A DNA stretch of 64,000 nucleotides from Lachancea dasiensis. Lineage: Eukaryota; Ascomycota; Saccharomycetes; Saccharomycetales; Saccharomycetaceae. Shown piece by piece: positions 1 through 9,528 of the stretch (position 1 is the first letter of the stretch; every line of letters starts with the position of its first letter). The notes beneath the pieces are model-generated. The model worked only from the letters and a program-made list of their open reading frames with translations. It had not been told where the DNA came from and searched no databases. The stretch spans positions 568,467 through 632,466 of the forward strand of contig LT598459.1 of NCBI GenBank assembly GCA_900074725.1, given 5' to 3'. The position numbers and the translations under genes were made by a program.

Positions 1-296
1 AAACGCAGAAGACTAATTTACATATAGAATACAAAGATTTGTTCACTGTGATCAATGGCAATTCAAAACCACCCGAACAGCTACTTAGAATTATTACGGG
101 ACTAGAGGAAGATAAATGGCAACTGATTGGAGAAGTAGACGTGAACGAGAGTAGGGGCATCATTTTCAAACGGGACAGTACAACAAAAAAAGGGCAAGTC
201 TTTAACCTCATCAGCGTCAGCTTAGTGGCCCTCTTGATCACGGTCACCACTTACTTCGTAACGCAGCGGCAGAAACAGAGAAGGTCAAACGCGTAG
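1..296 (+). CDS. 3' end of a tail-anchored-like membrane protein gene (partial)
   Basis: The reading frame is open from base 3 to a TAG at 294-296, so this is the C-terminal part of a gene that begins before the window. The visible 97 or so residues end in one hydrophobic segment (about 20 residues, starting VFNLISVSLV) followed by a short basic tail ending QRRSNA, so the end of the protein probably sits in a membrane. I do not recognise the family from this fragment. By gene order (plus strand, next to REV3) it falls where S. cerevisiae has YPL168W (MRX4), a mitochondrial protein; that is an inference from synteny only. It faces TMA16, which ends 90 bp away on the other strand. Confidence 0.6.
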   Translation, partial: TQKTNLHIEYKDLFTVINGNSKPPEQLLRIITGLEEDKWQLIGEVDVNESRGIIFKRDSTTKKGQVFNLISVSLVALLITVTTYFVTQRQKQRRSNA

Positions 297-386
297 TTAG
301 TCATTACACACCTCCCAAAAGAAGTCCTTTACCGATTTCCGCATGCCTGTATTTGTTTTTCATTTACATCGACATCTGAAATCGTT

Positions 387-953
387 CTATTTCATATCAA
401 TATCAGCGCCGGAAGGCCCGGTGCTGGCGTTACCACCAATCACTCTCTCGCCATCGATGTTGACTCGAATCTGTTTCATCGTGCTCATGGACCCAAAACT
501 TTGATTCCATTTTCTTAGAAACTCCACATTTTTTGCATCGCAGAGATCGGGAACTAGAAATCCGGACTCAAGCTCCTTCATTTCGAAATCTCTTTTTTGT
601 TGCAGTATGATTTGCCTATTCGAAGGTGGGCGATTGGACCTTCTCTTTTGCTTAAGTTCATCTAACTCCGCGTCGTCACGGCATATATATTCTCTTGCAA
701 AGATCATCGTTTCTTCAAGGCTGAAAGTCGTCTGGTCCTTGAAAGAATCTGAGTTAATGACATCTTGAATAAATTTGACTCGAGCAAGTTCGTGAGACTT
801 GCGTTCGTTATGTGCCTTTTTTTTGGCAGCAATCTTCTCTTCACGCATTGTTGCAGTGGCCAGCTTTTGGAACTTGCGACCTTTGGGATGTAGGGCAACA
901 GTTTTTCCCTTTTGATTCTTTTGAATTTTGCTTAAAGATTTGGTCAACGGCAT
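387..953 (-). CDS. TMA16: TMA16, ribosome-biogenesis / translation-machinery-associated protein
   Basis: A 188-residue, highly basic protein starting at an ATG. It matches yeast Tma16 along its length (178 residues in S. cerevisiae): the start MPLTKSLSKIQKNQKGK, the central RDDAELDELKQKRRSNRPPS and the segment DLCDAKNVEFLRKWN are characteristic. Tma16 associates with nuclear pre-60S ribosomal particles late in assembly and co-purifies with ribosomes. The upstream region carries a PAC motif next to an RRPE-like motif, the usual signature of ribosome-biogenesis genes, which supports the call. The gene is read away from REV3, which lies upstream on the same strand. Confidence 0.96.
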   Translation of the reverse strand: MPLTKSLSKIQKNQKGKTVALHPKGRKFQKLATATMREEKIAAKKKAHNERKSHELARVKFIQDVINSDSFKDQTTFSLEETMIFAREYICRDDAELDELKQKRRSNRPPSNRQIILQQKRDFEMKELESGFLVPDLCDAKNVEFLRKWNQSFGSMSTMKQIRVNIDGERVIGGNASTGPSGADIDMK

Positions 954-1083
954 TATCCTACAGTATGCTCAAATAGATTCTCGTGCTAAAGTTCCGTATG
1001 TCAGGCTAAAGACCGTCTCACACTTTCGACCAGATGCAGATCAAGAACGGATCGCTTGATGTTTTGAGGATCCAACCCACAAA

Positions 1084-1103
1084 GCGATGAGCATCGAAAA
1101 TTT
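1084..1103 (-). promoter_or_regulatory. PAC (GCGATGAG) plus RRPE-like element upstream of TMA16
   Basis: GCGATGAG at 1084-1091 is an exact PAC core (bound by Tod6/Dot6 in S. cerevisiae), and GAAAATTT at 1096-1103 is close to the RRPE consensus TGAAAAATTT (bound by Stb3). They are 4 bp apart and about 130 bp upstream of the TMA16 ATG. The same interval is the 3' flank of REV3, so TMA16 is the only promoter it can serve. Confidence 0.65.
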
Positions 1104-1150
1104 ACCCACTGTTCGTTAAAAGTTATTTAAGATGGTACGTTAGCCATCAT

Positions 1151-4100
1151 TCACCAATGATCCAACTGTTTTAGTACTTTTAAGCGTTCCCTAGCCCTAT
1201 GGGAATTAGTAGATGACCCATATCTGATCCGCGAGTAATAAACAGGACAGTCTTGAGAATCACATTTGGTGACAATTTTTGACATGTCATATTGAGAGTT
1301 CTTCGTCAGAGGCTCACAACAAGCTCTGCAGGCGGTTAAGACGTTCTTGAGCTTTCTTTTTGAATCTATGTCTTCTTCTAAAATTGCCGCAGCCGTCGAG
1401 CATGTCTGCATCAAGCAATTTGCGCACAAAAGACCATCAGAGCTTCCTTTCATTTCACTTTTGCAGCTAAAGCATAACGTGGAGCGCATGAAGTCTGGCA
1501 GTTTTCCATTTTTATCCTGGTGGTAATTCAAATCCTGTACCCTAGGCATCTCTGCAAACCATCTCGTAACATCTACACCAATGAGATTGAAAAACCGTTG
1601 CAATGGCGGAATAAGGGTTTTAGTGATATAGTACGTGGAATCGAGTTCGAACATGTCATTAGACAAGAAAACCTCGGGAGGAATGCAGCGGTCTCGCAAT
1701 ATTTGTCCCGGTCGTCCTTTTGTGACTACGTATGAAACTCTCTCGCGATATTGAGGCTCTGCCCTGTGATCTAAGGCTTTTTGTTTCTGAGCTACCACGG
1801 CCCCGGGTGGAGCGGTTTTCTCACTTTTGTAGGATCCTAATTTCACTTCGCGCGCGAAACAAAAATCTTGTACCGACACCTGGCCTTTGATTATCTTCAG
1901 AAATTGGTCCTGCACGTAGGCCCTGACAGCTGATAAATTTTGAGTCTCGAATAAAATTCGCAAGGATTTTTCGACTATCTTTTGCTGTGCCGGGTGTCCA
2001 TCCCTCCTGACCGTCTCAATCCCTTTGGCGTCAAACTTTGGTTGAAGCTGATCCTCCTTCTCATAAGAATATCCAACGTATCTTTTCTTACTGACCAAAA
2101 TGCAAGGATGGTACAGTTTCTCAAATTTGAGTGTCACCGGAGATGGATTACAACTTGTGACTTTAGATGCCATTTCTTTGCCAAAACGAAAGGCCTCTTC
2201 TTTCGACTTACCAGGCATATAAACGAACAAACTGTCGGTGTCACCATAAACTACTTTTGCCCCCCATTCGGAGTTCGACTCTATGAGGGATATTGCTTTC
2301 TGCAATGTCTCCCTGCCAGTCTGAACAATGCTGTCGGCGACATCTGAGCATGGCATTCTACCTGAAAAGGAAGCAGAAGTGTACCCATATGTGACATTCG
2401 CTAAGAGTTTCAAAGCCACCTGTTTGCTGTTCAAAAGATTTGAGATAGTCTCGTTTTTGGATTTTAAGTTTGACATGGTGGTTTTCACTAAAAGCCTAGT
2501 ATGAAGGATATCAGCCAACATTTTTGCAAGCATTGACCTTCTTACGGTGTCTCCCATGTATACCACTCCATTAGGAGAGATTGAAAGATGGTCGGCTACC
2601 TCTTCTATTAGTCCTCTTGGAATATTGATGTCGCTGGCACCTACCTCAGTGCCGTTTAATTTGAGCTCTTGGACCCGACCTAGAATAGTTGAATAACAGT
2701 AGTTATATCCTATCATGATGGAGGGGTACAATGATTGAAAGTCCAACACTACTAGTGGACTTTTATAAAATGCAGACTCTGGTTCCATTACCAGTGGAAT
2801 GCATTCTAGAGCCTTCTGCTTTCTAACTTGTGATTTACTGGGAGACAAGGCTAAGTAATGTTCAGATTTGCACAATCGGATCAATACAGACTCTACCTTG
2901 AACTGGGAGCCGCGGGATATAACGGAATAGAAGTCAACGCCTATCAATCTTGCCTGTTCCACAGTCTGATTGATAGTTTGTTGACTTTCCAATAACCTTA
3001 AGTTAATTTCCGTTCTCTTCTTCCAATAATTCAACAATGTAATCAGCGAGGTGGCGTCATTATTGGTTATCCATAACCTGGTTAATAGTGATGGAGGGAA
3101 ATGGGCAAGCCTTTCATGTAAAGTATGGAAACAAATGTTCTCCAAAGTATACTTCAAGAGGTTCAAGCTAGATCTCATAAGCCGCCATATGTTTAACACA
3201 TGTCGGCCAGCAATGCGGATACCAGAATCGTGTGAATATCCCCATACATCTTTTTTTTTGTTGAATTGATTCTCTTCCACTCTAGCTATTTCCTCGCAGA
3301 AGTCACGATCGTAAGCCAGATTGCATCTATCAATTACGTACCCCCACGAACTTGAGTGGACCTCAAAACCTGATAGGATGTCAGGATCAAGAAGTAGAAC
3401 TAGATCTACTAAGCCCTGGAGCATTTCATCCTCTGAAGAGTATATGGCCACGGGGGTTGGTTTTGCTGCTTCAATCAGGTTGGAAGAGAGAGACGATAAG
3501 TGGTCGTTTTCATTAGAAAAAGCCATCAAACCTTCTTGAGAGATGCCAATATCAACTGAAAATGAACCGGGTTCAACTTTCCAAAAAATCAAAGTTACAG
3601 GATCAATAGCAGGATCCGGCAATAAGCTCCCTCTAGTGGTGCAGAACACTTCTATGGTTAAATGAGAAAGTTTCAAATGATTACCCGTGGACATGCTTCT
3701 TAAAGAATTTCCACTCTTAAATTTGTAACCAAACTCATTGCTTAAAGTTTGAAACACAATCTGTGAGCGAAATTTACGAGCTTTTGCCGTGGCGTAAGAT
3801 TTCACGCACCAGTAATTTGGTGGGGTTGGAGCATACTTCCAGGTCGAGTCATTAGCGGCATGGATGAACTTTTGACCGAGTTGCTGAAACTCACCACCAA
3901 AGTCAACTGGCTTCCTGCAACTCAAATGCGTTGACCGCAAGCTGAATTTTCGCCCTGAATAAGTATAACCTTTCTTTTTCAGGTCCTCGGGTTCCTTGAA
4001 GTATGGGTCTCTGTAATCAATCTTGGGATGGCCCAAGCGCTCAAGATCGGATAAAATTGAACTATACCGGAGGGGGAATTGCGTGTACCGATAAGAGTCG

Positions 4101-5656
4101 TCAGAGTTCGCTATAGTACAACCCGAGCGCACAATTTTTCGAATCTTGTCTCGCTCAGAAGTATCTGAGGCTGTATGGCTGTATGTTCGTTTTTGGGTCA
4201 TCGCTTGTGTTAAAATTTTGTCATTAAAAGCAGAAATAGCCGCTTGAGGCTCTCCAGAATCACTTGAAGCCTGTAATTCCTGGCTAACTATGCGTTTTTC
4301 GCTGGTATGAAGATCGGGATAGCCAATGTTTTGCTCGCGCTCATCCTGACTTGATAATATATTTGAATTTTTGGGAGAATCTGAGGTTAATGGAGATTCC
4401 GACCCATCACTTCTAGGAGAGTTTGGCGAAATGGGGACCTCAATAGAGGATTCGCCTTCCATGTTCGTCACGTTCAAGTCAGTTTGTTTCGTTGCGCCCG
4501 TTGTGGGCCACAAAAAAGTTATAGCGAGGTTAGGCAATGCCAGTTCTTCGACTGCAAATTTATGGCTTTTTGAAATTGTCTTGTTACGGAGAGACATACG
4601 CTCCCTGGCTCTTCGTAGAAAAGCTATATTTTCCTCATGACTTTGCCATGTTTGTGGTTTTTCTGTCCTCACTACTTCGACTGGCCGTTTGTAGTTTCCC
4701 AAACTAAATTCATTGCGTAGCAAGCATGTCTGGTTCCACAACTCCTTTGTTGAAGGAATGAAGAGCGTTTCCTCCTTGTCATATTGCGAACTTTCGAATA
4801 ACAAGCTGTGAAGGTCTCTGTACGTGATTTCCTCACGATTTTGAATAAACTGCGGTATAATGTCAATTTCCAGAAGACCCCTGCCCACTCTTCGAAGAGA
4901 ACTTGTACAATGATCATCTGTATGAAATTTAGCTAGAAACTCGTTCAGTGCTTCGTTTAGCAAAAGCGTATCTTGGCCATAGTCTGTATTAAAGAGAGGG
5001 GTGCGGAAATAGCACTTATGCAGGCGTAGCCATGAACAACCGAATAGGTTATAATCGGTGGAGAATTGTAGTAGGTAGGGTATATGAGCTTCAAAAACTT
5101 GACATTTACTGCCAGAAACCTTGCCATCTCGCAAGAGCTCGGATAATTTTCTTGTCGCCGACTGCCTGAGCAACGATATCTTGTAAAATGCAGAGTATCC
5201 ACGGTGATAACCATAAAAATTCACGGCTCGTACAAGACTAACGTCAGCGACATACTTCAAATCTTTATCATGGTGACTATTTTCACTTCCCTTTGAAGAT
5301 TCTATATTGGGTTTGCGAGCATAAACTTCTTTTAGTTTCTTTTCTATCTTCATATGTAGGCTGGCAGCTCTAGTGCCCATCGTTTTCGAAGAGTCGTGTT
5401 CCCTACCATCGTATGCGATGTAAATGTAAGGAAAAATCCCATGGATGTGACAGAGAACATTTTGGCCACTTGCTAACGAGCCATATACTCTGATGACTGG
5501 TACTGTCTCAAAATGGCGATCAGGAAGGCTGTTTCCACGAGCACGATCAAATTGAGTAGGAGCATCCTGATAGGAGTCGAATGAATTTATTTGAAGGTGT
5601 ATTAAATGCTCTGAAAGACTCGATGTTGAAATACTTGAGTTGAGGGGGTTGCTCAT
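1151..5656 (-). CDS. REV3: REV3, catalytic subunit of DNA polymerase zeta
   Basis: 1501 residues, close to the 1504 of S. cerevisiae Rev3. This is a B-family polymerase that extends from damaged or mismatched primer ends in translesion synthesis and causes most induced mutation. Visible in order: the Rev3-type N-terminal region (VPVIRVYGS...GQNVLCHIHGIFPY), a low-complexity insert near 400-500, motif A DFQSLYPS from D972, motif B with KLLANVTYGYT, motif C YGDTDS at 1137-1142 with both metal-binding aspartates, and two C-terminal cysteine clusters. CysA is C1395, C1398, C1411, C1414; CysB is C1443, C1446, C1465, C1470, the latter expected to hold the 4Fe-4S cluster that recruits Pol31/Pol32. 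It is divergent from ATG29 with 129 bp between the starts. Confidence 0.98.
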   Translation of the reverse strand: MSNPLNSSISTSSLSEHLIHLQINSFDSYQDAPTQFDRARGNSLPDRHFETVPVIRVYGSLASGQNVLCHIHGIFPYIYIAYDGREHDSSKTMGTRAASLHMKIEKKLKEVYARKPNIESSKGSENSHHDKDLKYVADVSLVRAVNFYGYHRGYSAFYKISLLRQSATRKLSELLRDGKVSGSKCQVFEAHIPYLLQFSTDYNLFGCSWLRLHKCYFRTPLFNTDYGQDTLLLNEALNEFLAKFHTDDHCTSSLRRVGRGLLEIDIIPQFIQNREEITYRDLHSLLFESSQYDKEETLFIPSTKELWNQTCLLRNEFSLGNYKRPVEVVRTEKPQTWQSHEENIAFLRRARERMSLRNKTISKSHKFAVEELALPNLAITFLWPTTGATKQTDLNVTNMEGESSIEVPISPNSPRSDGSESPLTSDSPKNSNILSSQDEREQNIGYPDLHTSEKRIVSQELQASSDSGEPQAAISAFNDKILTQAMTQKRTYSHTASDTSERDKIRKIVRSGCTIANSDDSYRYTQFPLRYSSILSDLERLGHPKIDYRDPYFKEPEDLKKKGYTYSGRKFSLRSTHLSCRKPVDFGGEFQQLGQKFIHAANDSTWKYAPTPPNYWCVKSYATAKARKFRSQIVFQTLSNEFGYKFKSGNSLRSMSTGNHLKLSHLTIEVFCTTRGSLLPDPAIDPVTLIFWKVEPGSFSVDIGISQEGLMAFSNENDHLSSLSSNLIEAAKPTPVAIYSSEDEMLQGLVDLVLLLDPDILSGFEVHSSSWGYVIDRCNLAYDRDFCEEIARVEENQFNKKKDVWGYSHDSGIRIAGRHVLNIWRLMRSSLNLLKYTLENICFHTLHERLAHFPPSLLTRLWITNNDATSLITLLNYWKKRTEINLRLLESQQTINQTVEQARLIGVDFYSVISRGSQFKVESVLIRLCKSEHYLALSPSKSQVRKQKALECIPLVMEPESAFYKSPLVVLDFQSLYPSIMIGYNYCYSTILGRVQELKLNGTEVGASDINIPRGLIEEVADHLSISPNGVVYMGDTVRRSMLAKMLADILHTRLLVKTTMSNLKSKNETISNLLNSKQVALKLLANVTYGYTSASFSGRMPCSDVADSIVQTGRETLQKAISLIESNSEWGAKVVYGDTDSLFVYMPGKSKEEAFRFGKEMASKVTSCNPSPVTLKFEKLYHPCILVSKKRYVGYSYEKEDQLQPKFDAKGIETVRRDGHPAQQKIVEKSLRILFETQNLSAVRAYVQDQFLKIIKGQVSVQDFCFAREVKLGSYKSEKTAPPGAVVAQKQKALDHRAEPQYRERVSYVVTKGRPGQILRDRCIPPEVFLSNDMFELDSTYYITKTLIPPLQRFFNLIGVDVTRWFAEMPRVQDLNYHQDKNGKLPDFMRSTLCFSCKSEMKGSSDGLLCANCLMQTCSTAAAILEEDIDSKRKLKNVLTACRACCEPLTKNSQYDMSKIVTKCDSQDCPVYYSRIRYGSSTNSHRARERLKVLKQLDHW

Positions 5657-5785
5657 CGCGTCATCTTCCCTTAATTTTGCCCGGCGTTCTCTAATAGCTA
5701 ATAAAGTTTTGTTTAAGTGACCAACTTTTCAACTCCATTTCAATTCCATTTCAATAAAGGGCATATAATTGATCAAATTGAACAA

Positions 5786-6331
5786 ATGAACGCAGGAAAC
5801 ACCATTGTCTACGTCAAAATTACTGGTAAGGCCAGAGATGGCTTTATTGATCCACCAAAGTTTCATTGGGACTTAGAAAAGGATAAGAAGCTTTGGGCAA
5901 CCATTTCAAAGTTTGGCGACAGTAAGAAGAGCATCGATTGGACAAAATTGAGCCGAGAGTTCCAGGCTCCAGAGTACTTTTTGCGTAAGCGAAGCTACAG
6001 GCTCTTTGCCAAGCATCTGAAATTGCTGGAACAAGAAATAGAGACGAAAACTCGCGGATTGACAGTGAACTCTAATGTTTCACGCGATGGCACATACGAA
6101 CCCAGAGAACGTGATGATCACGATGACAGTGAACGCAGCTATATAAATCCAAGAGAGCGCGGCAATACTGCCACCCCGGAGGGACTCTACAATTTGCGTT
6201 CATCACAAATTTTGAATCAAAAAGTTCCGGGAGACACCAAGGGAACGGAGTCGTCCCTAAGTGAATTATCCAATTTGAGCGTTAGCAAGTCAGCTTTAGA
6301 GGAGGCATTGCTGGACAGGCTCCAGTTATAA
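5786..6331 (+). CDS. ATG29: ATG29, autophagy scaffold-complex subunit
   Basis: 181 residues from the ATG at 5786; the open frame runs 23 codons further upstream but without an ATG, and S. cerevisiae Atg29 begins at the matching point (NTIVYVKI...GFIDPPKFHW). Atg29 joins Atg17 and Atg31 in the scaffold that starts the pre-autophagosomal structure. The N-terminal globular part (DPPKFHWDLEKDKKLW, then FLRKRSYRLFAKHLKLLEQ) is followed by a disordered hydrophilic region and a strikingly conserved tail, LSVSKSALEEALLDRLQL. It is shorter than the 213-residue S. cerevisiae protein because the disordered middle is shorter. Confidence 0.96.
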   Translation: MNAGNTIVYVKITGKARDGFIDPPKFHWDLEKDKKLWATISKFGDSKKSIDWTKLSREFQAPEYFLRKRSYRLFAKHLKLLEQEIETKTRGLTVNSNVSRDGTYEPRERDDHDDSERSYINPRERGNTATPEGLYNLRSSQILNQKVPGDTKGTESSLSELSNLSVSKSALEEALLDRLQL

Positions 6332-6959
6332 GAATAGCTGTGTTTTTTTTTCGTAGTCTTGTCAACGAGGGCTGGGTCCCAACATATGGCCTACGAGCCA
6401 ACATAAAGCACAGCATACGCTTATATAAGTGTAGAAAATGCAGGTTTTGCAATTTGACCCTCATTTTGGAGCACGTACCAAACCTTTTGGCCCATCTGCT
6501 AATTTATGCAGATCGTAGTCTCTGTCAAAAACCTCGTAAAAAAGGCATTTCACATTTAAGCCTTTGAGACATTCATTTTTCCAGTCCCAGTCCTATTTAA
6601 GAGCAGTTGATGAGATAAAAATGCTACTTAACTTTGCCAGTTGAAATGGTGGTTGAGTCACCGTTGATTTTCACTTAACTTGGTTCTAATGAAGAGGATT
6701 GCCTCTTACTTCTGACCCGAAAATTGACAAACATTCAAATAAAGAAAAGTCATTTCGGTGTCTTTAAAACGAAGCATCGTATTGACGTATTGTATATCTA
6801 AGTTCTCTAAGTGCTGTTCCCTCGTGATCGAGCCAACTTTACATTTGAAAGGGGAGTTTTTGAAGTATCACCCCTACCACCTTTCATTTGTCATTGAGCT
6901 GGCATTTTATTCAAGTCTTCAACGCCAGAAATAGAGATTCAGTTTCTTTTCGTGCCGAC
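6332..6959 (+). other. Intergenic, ATG29 to TUM1
   Basis: 628 bp with no gene I can support. Two overlapping short open frames (60 and 75 codons, opposite strands) have no recognisable sequence. It must hold the ATG29 terminator and the TUM1 promoter; the 3' half is AT-rich. Confidence 0.6.
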
Positions 6960-7877
6960 ATGTCCCTTTACAAGCTAATAAGCCCTAAAGCTTTTGTGGA
7001 ACTAGCTAAGAAAGAAACGGCCAGACGGGTCATTCCCATTGACTCTACCTGGTATATGCCCAACACCGGTAAAAATGGGAAGAAAGAATTCATGGATATT
7101 GAAAGGATTGCCAATGCTGTCTATTTCGATATTGATGACATCAAAGACCACAATTCCCAATTTCCTCATATGTTGCCCAACCTTAATACCTTCAATGTCA
7201 AAATGAGCGAGTTGGGTTTCTTACCATCTGATATTCTCATTGTCTATGACCGCATTGGTAACTTTTCTGCCCCCAGATGTGCCTGGACATTGGCAGTATT
7301 CGGTCATCAATCGGTTTATTTGCTTAATAATTTTCCAGCTTATAAGAGGCAAGGCTTTCCACTCGAAACATCCCCTCGAACCACTTTATCTACGCTCACG
7401 CCTTCTCATTATGAATCCTTCCAAGATTTAACGTCAAAAGATGTGGTGACCTATGAGGAGCTTTTCAAACTAGTGGAGGCAGGGGATTTGCAGCGCAAGT
7501 TCAACGTTTTTGATGCGCGCGCTTTACCCCGTTTCACAGGTGACGCTCCAGAGCCCAGACCTGGTCTAGCAAGCGGCCACATTCCTGGATCGCAGCCTCT
7601 GCCCTTTACAGCTGTTCTGAATGACGGACTGTTTGAGGACGATCCAGAAAGAGCCCTCCAAAAACTACAGAACTACTTTTCCGAGGCCAAGTGCACCTTT
7701 GATAACTCTAAACCTACAATAGCTATGTGTGGCACTGGGGTAACCGGTGTAATCATCAAAACCGCTTTGGAACGTGCTGGCATCCACAATGTAAGGTTGT
7801 ATGACGGCAGCTGGACTGAATGGGCTTTGAGAGCTGATTCTAAGTATGTAGCGAAGGGTCGCGAAAGACAGATTTGA
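6960..7877 (+). CDS. TUM1: TUM1, rhodanese-domain sulfurtransferase for tRNA thiolation
   Basis: 305 residues. The start is the ATG at 6960 (MSLYKLISPKAFVEL), which aligns with S. cerevisiae Tum1 MPLFDLISPKAFV; the frame is open 24 codons further upstream but only from a TTG. There are two rhodanese domains: an inactive N-terminal one, and a C-terminal one with the catalytic cysteine C257 in the loop CGTGVTG, followed by the conserved LYDGSWTEWAL. Tum1 passes sulfur from Nfs1 to Uba4, and so to Urm1, for 2-thiolation of wobble uridine in Lys, Glu and Gln tRNAs. It heads a three-gene co-directional run with CLP1 and APC5, the same set as S. cerevisiae YOR251C-YOR249C. Confidence 0.97.
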   Translation: MSLYKLISPKAFVELAKKETARRVIPIDSTWYMPNTGKNGKKEFMDIERIANAVYFDIDDIKDHNSQFPHMLPNLNTFNVKMSELGFLPSDILIVYDRIGNFSAPRCAWTLAVFGHQSVYLLNNFPAYKRQGFPLETSPRTTLSTLTPSHYESFQDLTSKDVVTYEELFKLVEAGDLQRKFNVFDARALPRFTGDAPEPRPGLASGHIPGSQPLPFTAVLNDGLFEDDPERALQKLQNYFSEAKCTFDNSKPTIAMCGTGVTGVIIKTALERAGIHNVRLYDGSWTEWALRADSKYVAKGRERQI

Positions 7878-8037
7878 TATATCGTTGTTATAGAACCCTT
7901 TCAGTATGATCCAATATATGGGTAGGAACAGACAATGTTCTTTACTATCGTGACAATAAGATTAAATATCTAGTTAGTTATCATAAATTAAAACAAAAAC
8001 TTAACAACCAACGAAGGGCTTCTCCAAACTTGAAGTT

Positions 8038-9363
8038 ATGGCCTCATTACCGGGTCTTACAGACTATCTGGCAGCCCCAAATATTGAAGAAAGCTCAAAC
8101 AAACCACAGATTGTCTCAGTACCGGCTGGCAGTGAATGGAGAGTTCAGATTCCTCAGGGCTCCAAGCTAACAATTAAACAACTATCTGGCATAGCAGAGA
8201 TCTTCGGAACCGAATTATCTCTAGATGTACCGTACTTATTTGGGCCAACAAATCTGGCCATCTACGCTGTTGAGGATAGTGAAATCGAATGGATTTCCCC
8301 AGAGTTGACCAGTCAATCAATGTCTGATGATACCAATATGAAATATATTTACAACGTACATTTTGCCCTGGAAAAACTGCGAGTATCAAGTTTCGATGGC
8401 CCGCGTGTGCTTATAGTCGGCGAATCGTGCACGGGCAAAACAAGCCTTGCCAAGATTTTATGCGCGTATGCCCTCAAAATCAAGTCTTACCAACCACTGA
8501 TGGTCAATCTTGACCCTCAAGAGTGCATTTATTCTCCTCCGGGATGCTTGACTGCCACGCCTATCTCTGATTTGCTAGATGTTAGCTACAACACTTGGGG
8601 TCAAAGTATGACAAGTGGTGCTACTAAATTACACAGCAAACAACCTTTAGTCAAAAATTTCGGTCTGGAACACATTTCAGAAAATAGAGGTCTGTACATG
8701 AACACAGTACAGAGTCTTGCAGACACAATTCATTCTCGATTAGCTAGTGATGCAATTGTTCGTCGTTCTGGGCTTATAATCGATACTCCTGCATTGGAAC
8801 AATTGGACGGCGATTTGACAAAGATTAAAGAAATCGTTTCCCTATTTAAGGTCAATGCCATCATTGTTTGCGGACATGATGACTCAATTGCTATGAAGCT
8901 AAATGAGGTCTTGCCAGTTGAATCTCTGACGATCGTACGACTTCCCACCTCCAGTGGAATCGTCAAGACCGATGACGTTTTCAAACGAGCTTTACAAACC
9001 AGTGCCATCAGAGAATACTTCTATGGGGATTCTAAGATGGTTTTGAGCCCCTACACTATCGGGGCAGACTTCGACATGCTTACTGTATGGCAACCTACCA
9101 GTACTTTAAACACAAATTCGCCGACAAACCAGAACCTTATACCCGTTGACATCAACGCTAGCAATCTGCAGCATGCGATGGTTGCGATCAGTTATGCTCC
9201 AAGAAAGGCTTCTGGTGACATAGTTTCGAACAGTCCAATATTAGGCTTTGCGCTCATCATGGAAGTTAATGACACCAAAAAGAGACTCAGGATTCTGCTT
9301 CCCGTACCCGGAAGACTGCCAGAATTTGCTATGGTCCTTACATCATATAGATATTTAGAATAG
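8038..9363 (+). CDS. CLP1: CLP1, cleavage factor IA subunit
   Basis: 441 residues (445 in S. cerevisiae). Clp1 binds ATP and, with Pcf11, forms part of cleavage factor IA in mRNA 3'-end cleavage and polyadenylation. The N-terminal beta-sandwich domain (EWRVQIPQGSKLTIKQLSGIAE) precedes a P-loop, GESCTGKTS at 128-136, with K134 as the Walker lysine, then the C-terminal Clp1 domain (LDPQECIYSPPGCLTATPI). Human CLP1 is an RNA 5'-kinase whereas yeast Clp1 is thought to have lost kinase activity; this copy resembles the yeast form. The promoter is 160 bp long. Confidence 0.97.
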   Translation: MASLPGLTDYLAAPNIEESSNKPQIVSVPAGSEWRVQIPQGSKLTIKQLSGIAEIFGTELSLDVPYLFGPTNLAIYAVEDSEIEWISPELTSQSMSDDTNMKYIYNVHFALEKLRVSSFDGPRVLIVGESCTGKTSLAKILCAYALKIKSYQPLMVNLDPQECIYSPPGCLTATPISDLLDVSYNTWGQSMTSGATKLHSKQPLVKNFGLEHISENRGLYMNTVQSLADTIHSRLASDAIVRRSGLIIDTPALEQLDGDLTKIKEIVSLFKVNAIIVCGHDDSIAMKLNEVLPVESLTIVRLPTSSGIVKTDDVFKRALQTSAIREYFYGDSKMVLSPYTIGADFDMLTVWQPTSTLNTNSPTNQNLIPVDINASNLQHAMVAISYAPRKASGDIVSNSPILGFALIMEVNDTKKRLRILLPVPGRLPEFAMVLTSYRYLE

Positions 9364-9528
9364 AGCTATTGGTGGTACATGAAGTTTGAGTTAATTGAAG
9401 AGGATTCAAAAGTTGTTTAGGTAGTTCTGCTCCATTGTTGTTAGTGTTGTCGTACATAATTGAATATTAACTTGACACAATTTATATCAGTGGTTAAATT
9501 TTAGCCAAACCAAACCACAGAAGGGCCA

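Noticed and set aside
5652-5660. PAC-like CTCATCGC at the REV3 start
   Set aside because: It overlaps the REV3 start codon itself, no RRPE is nearby, and neither REV3 nor ATG29 belongs to the ribosome-biogenesis set.
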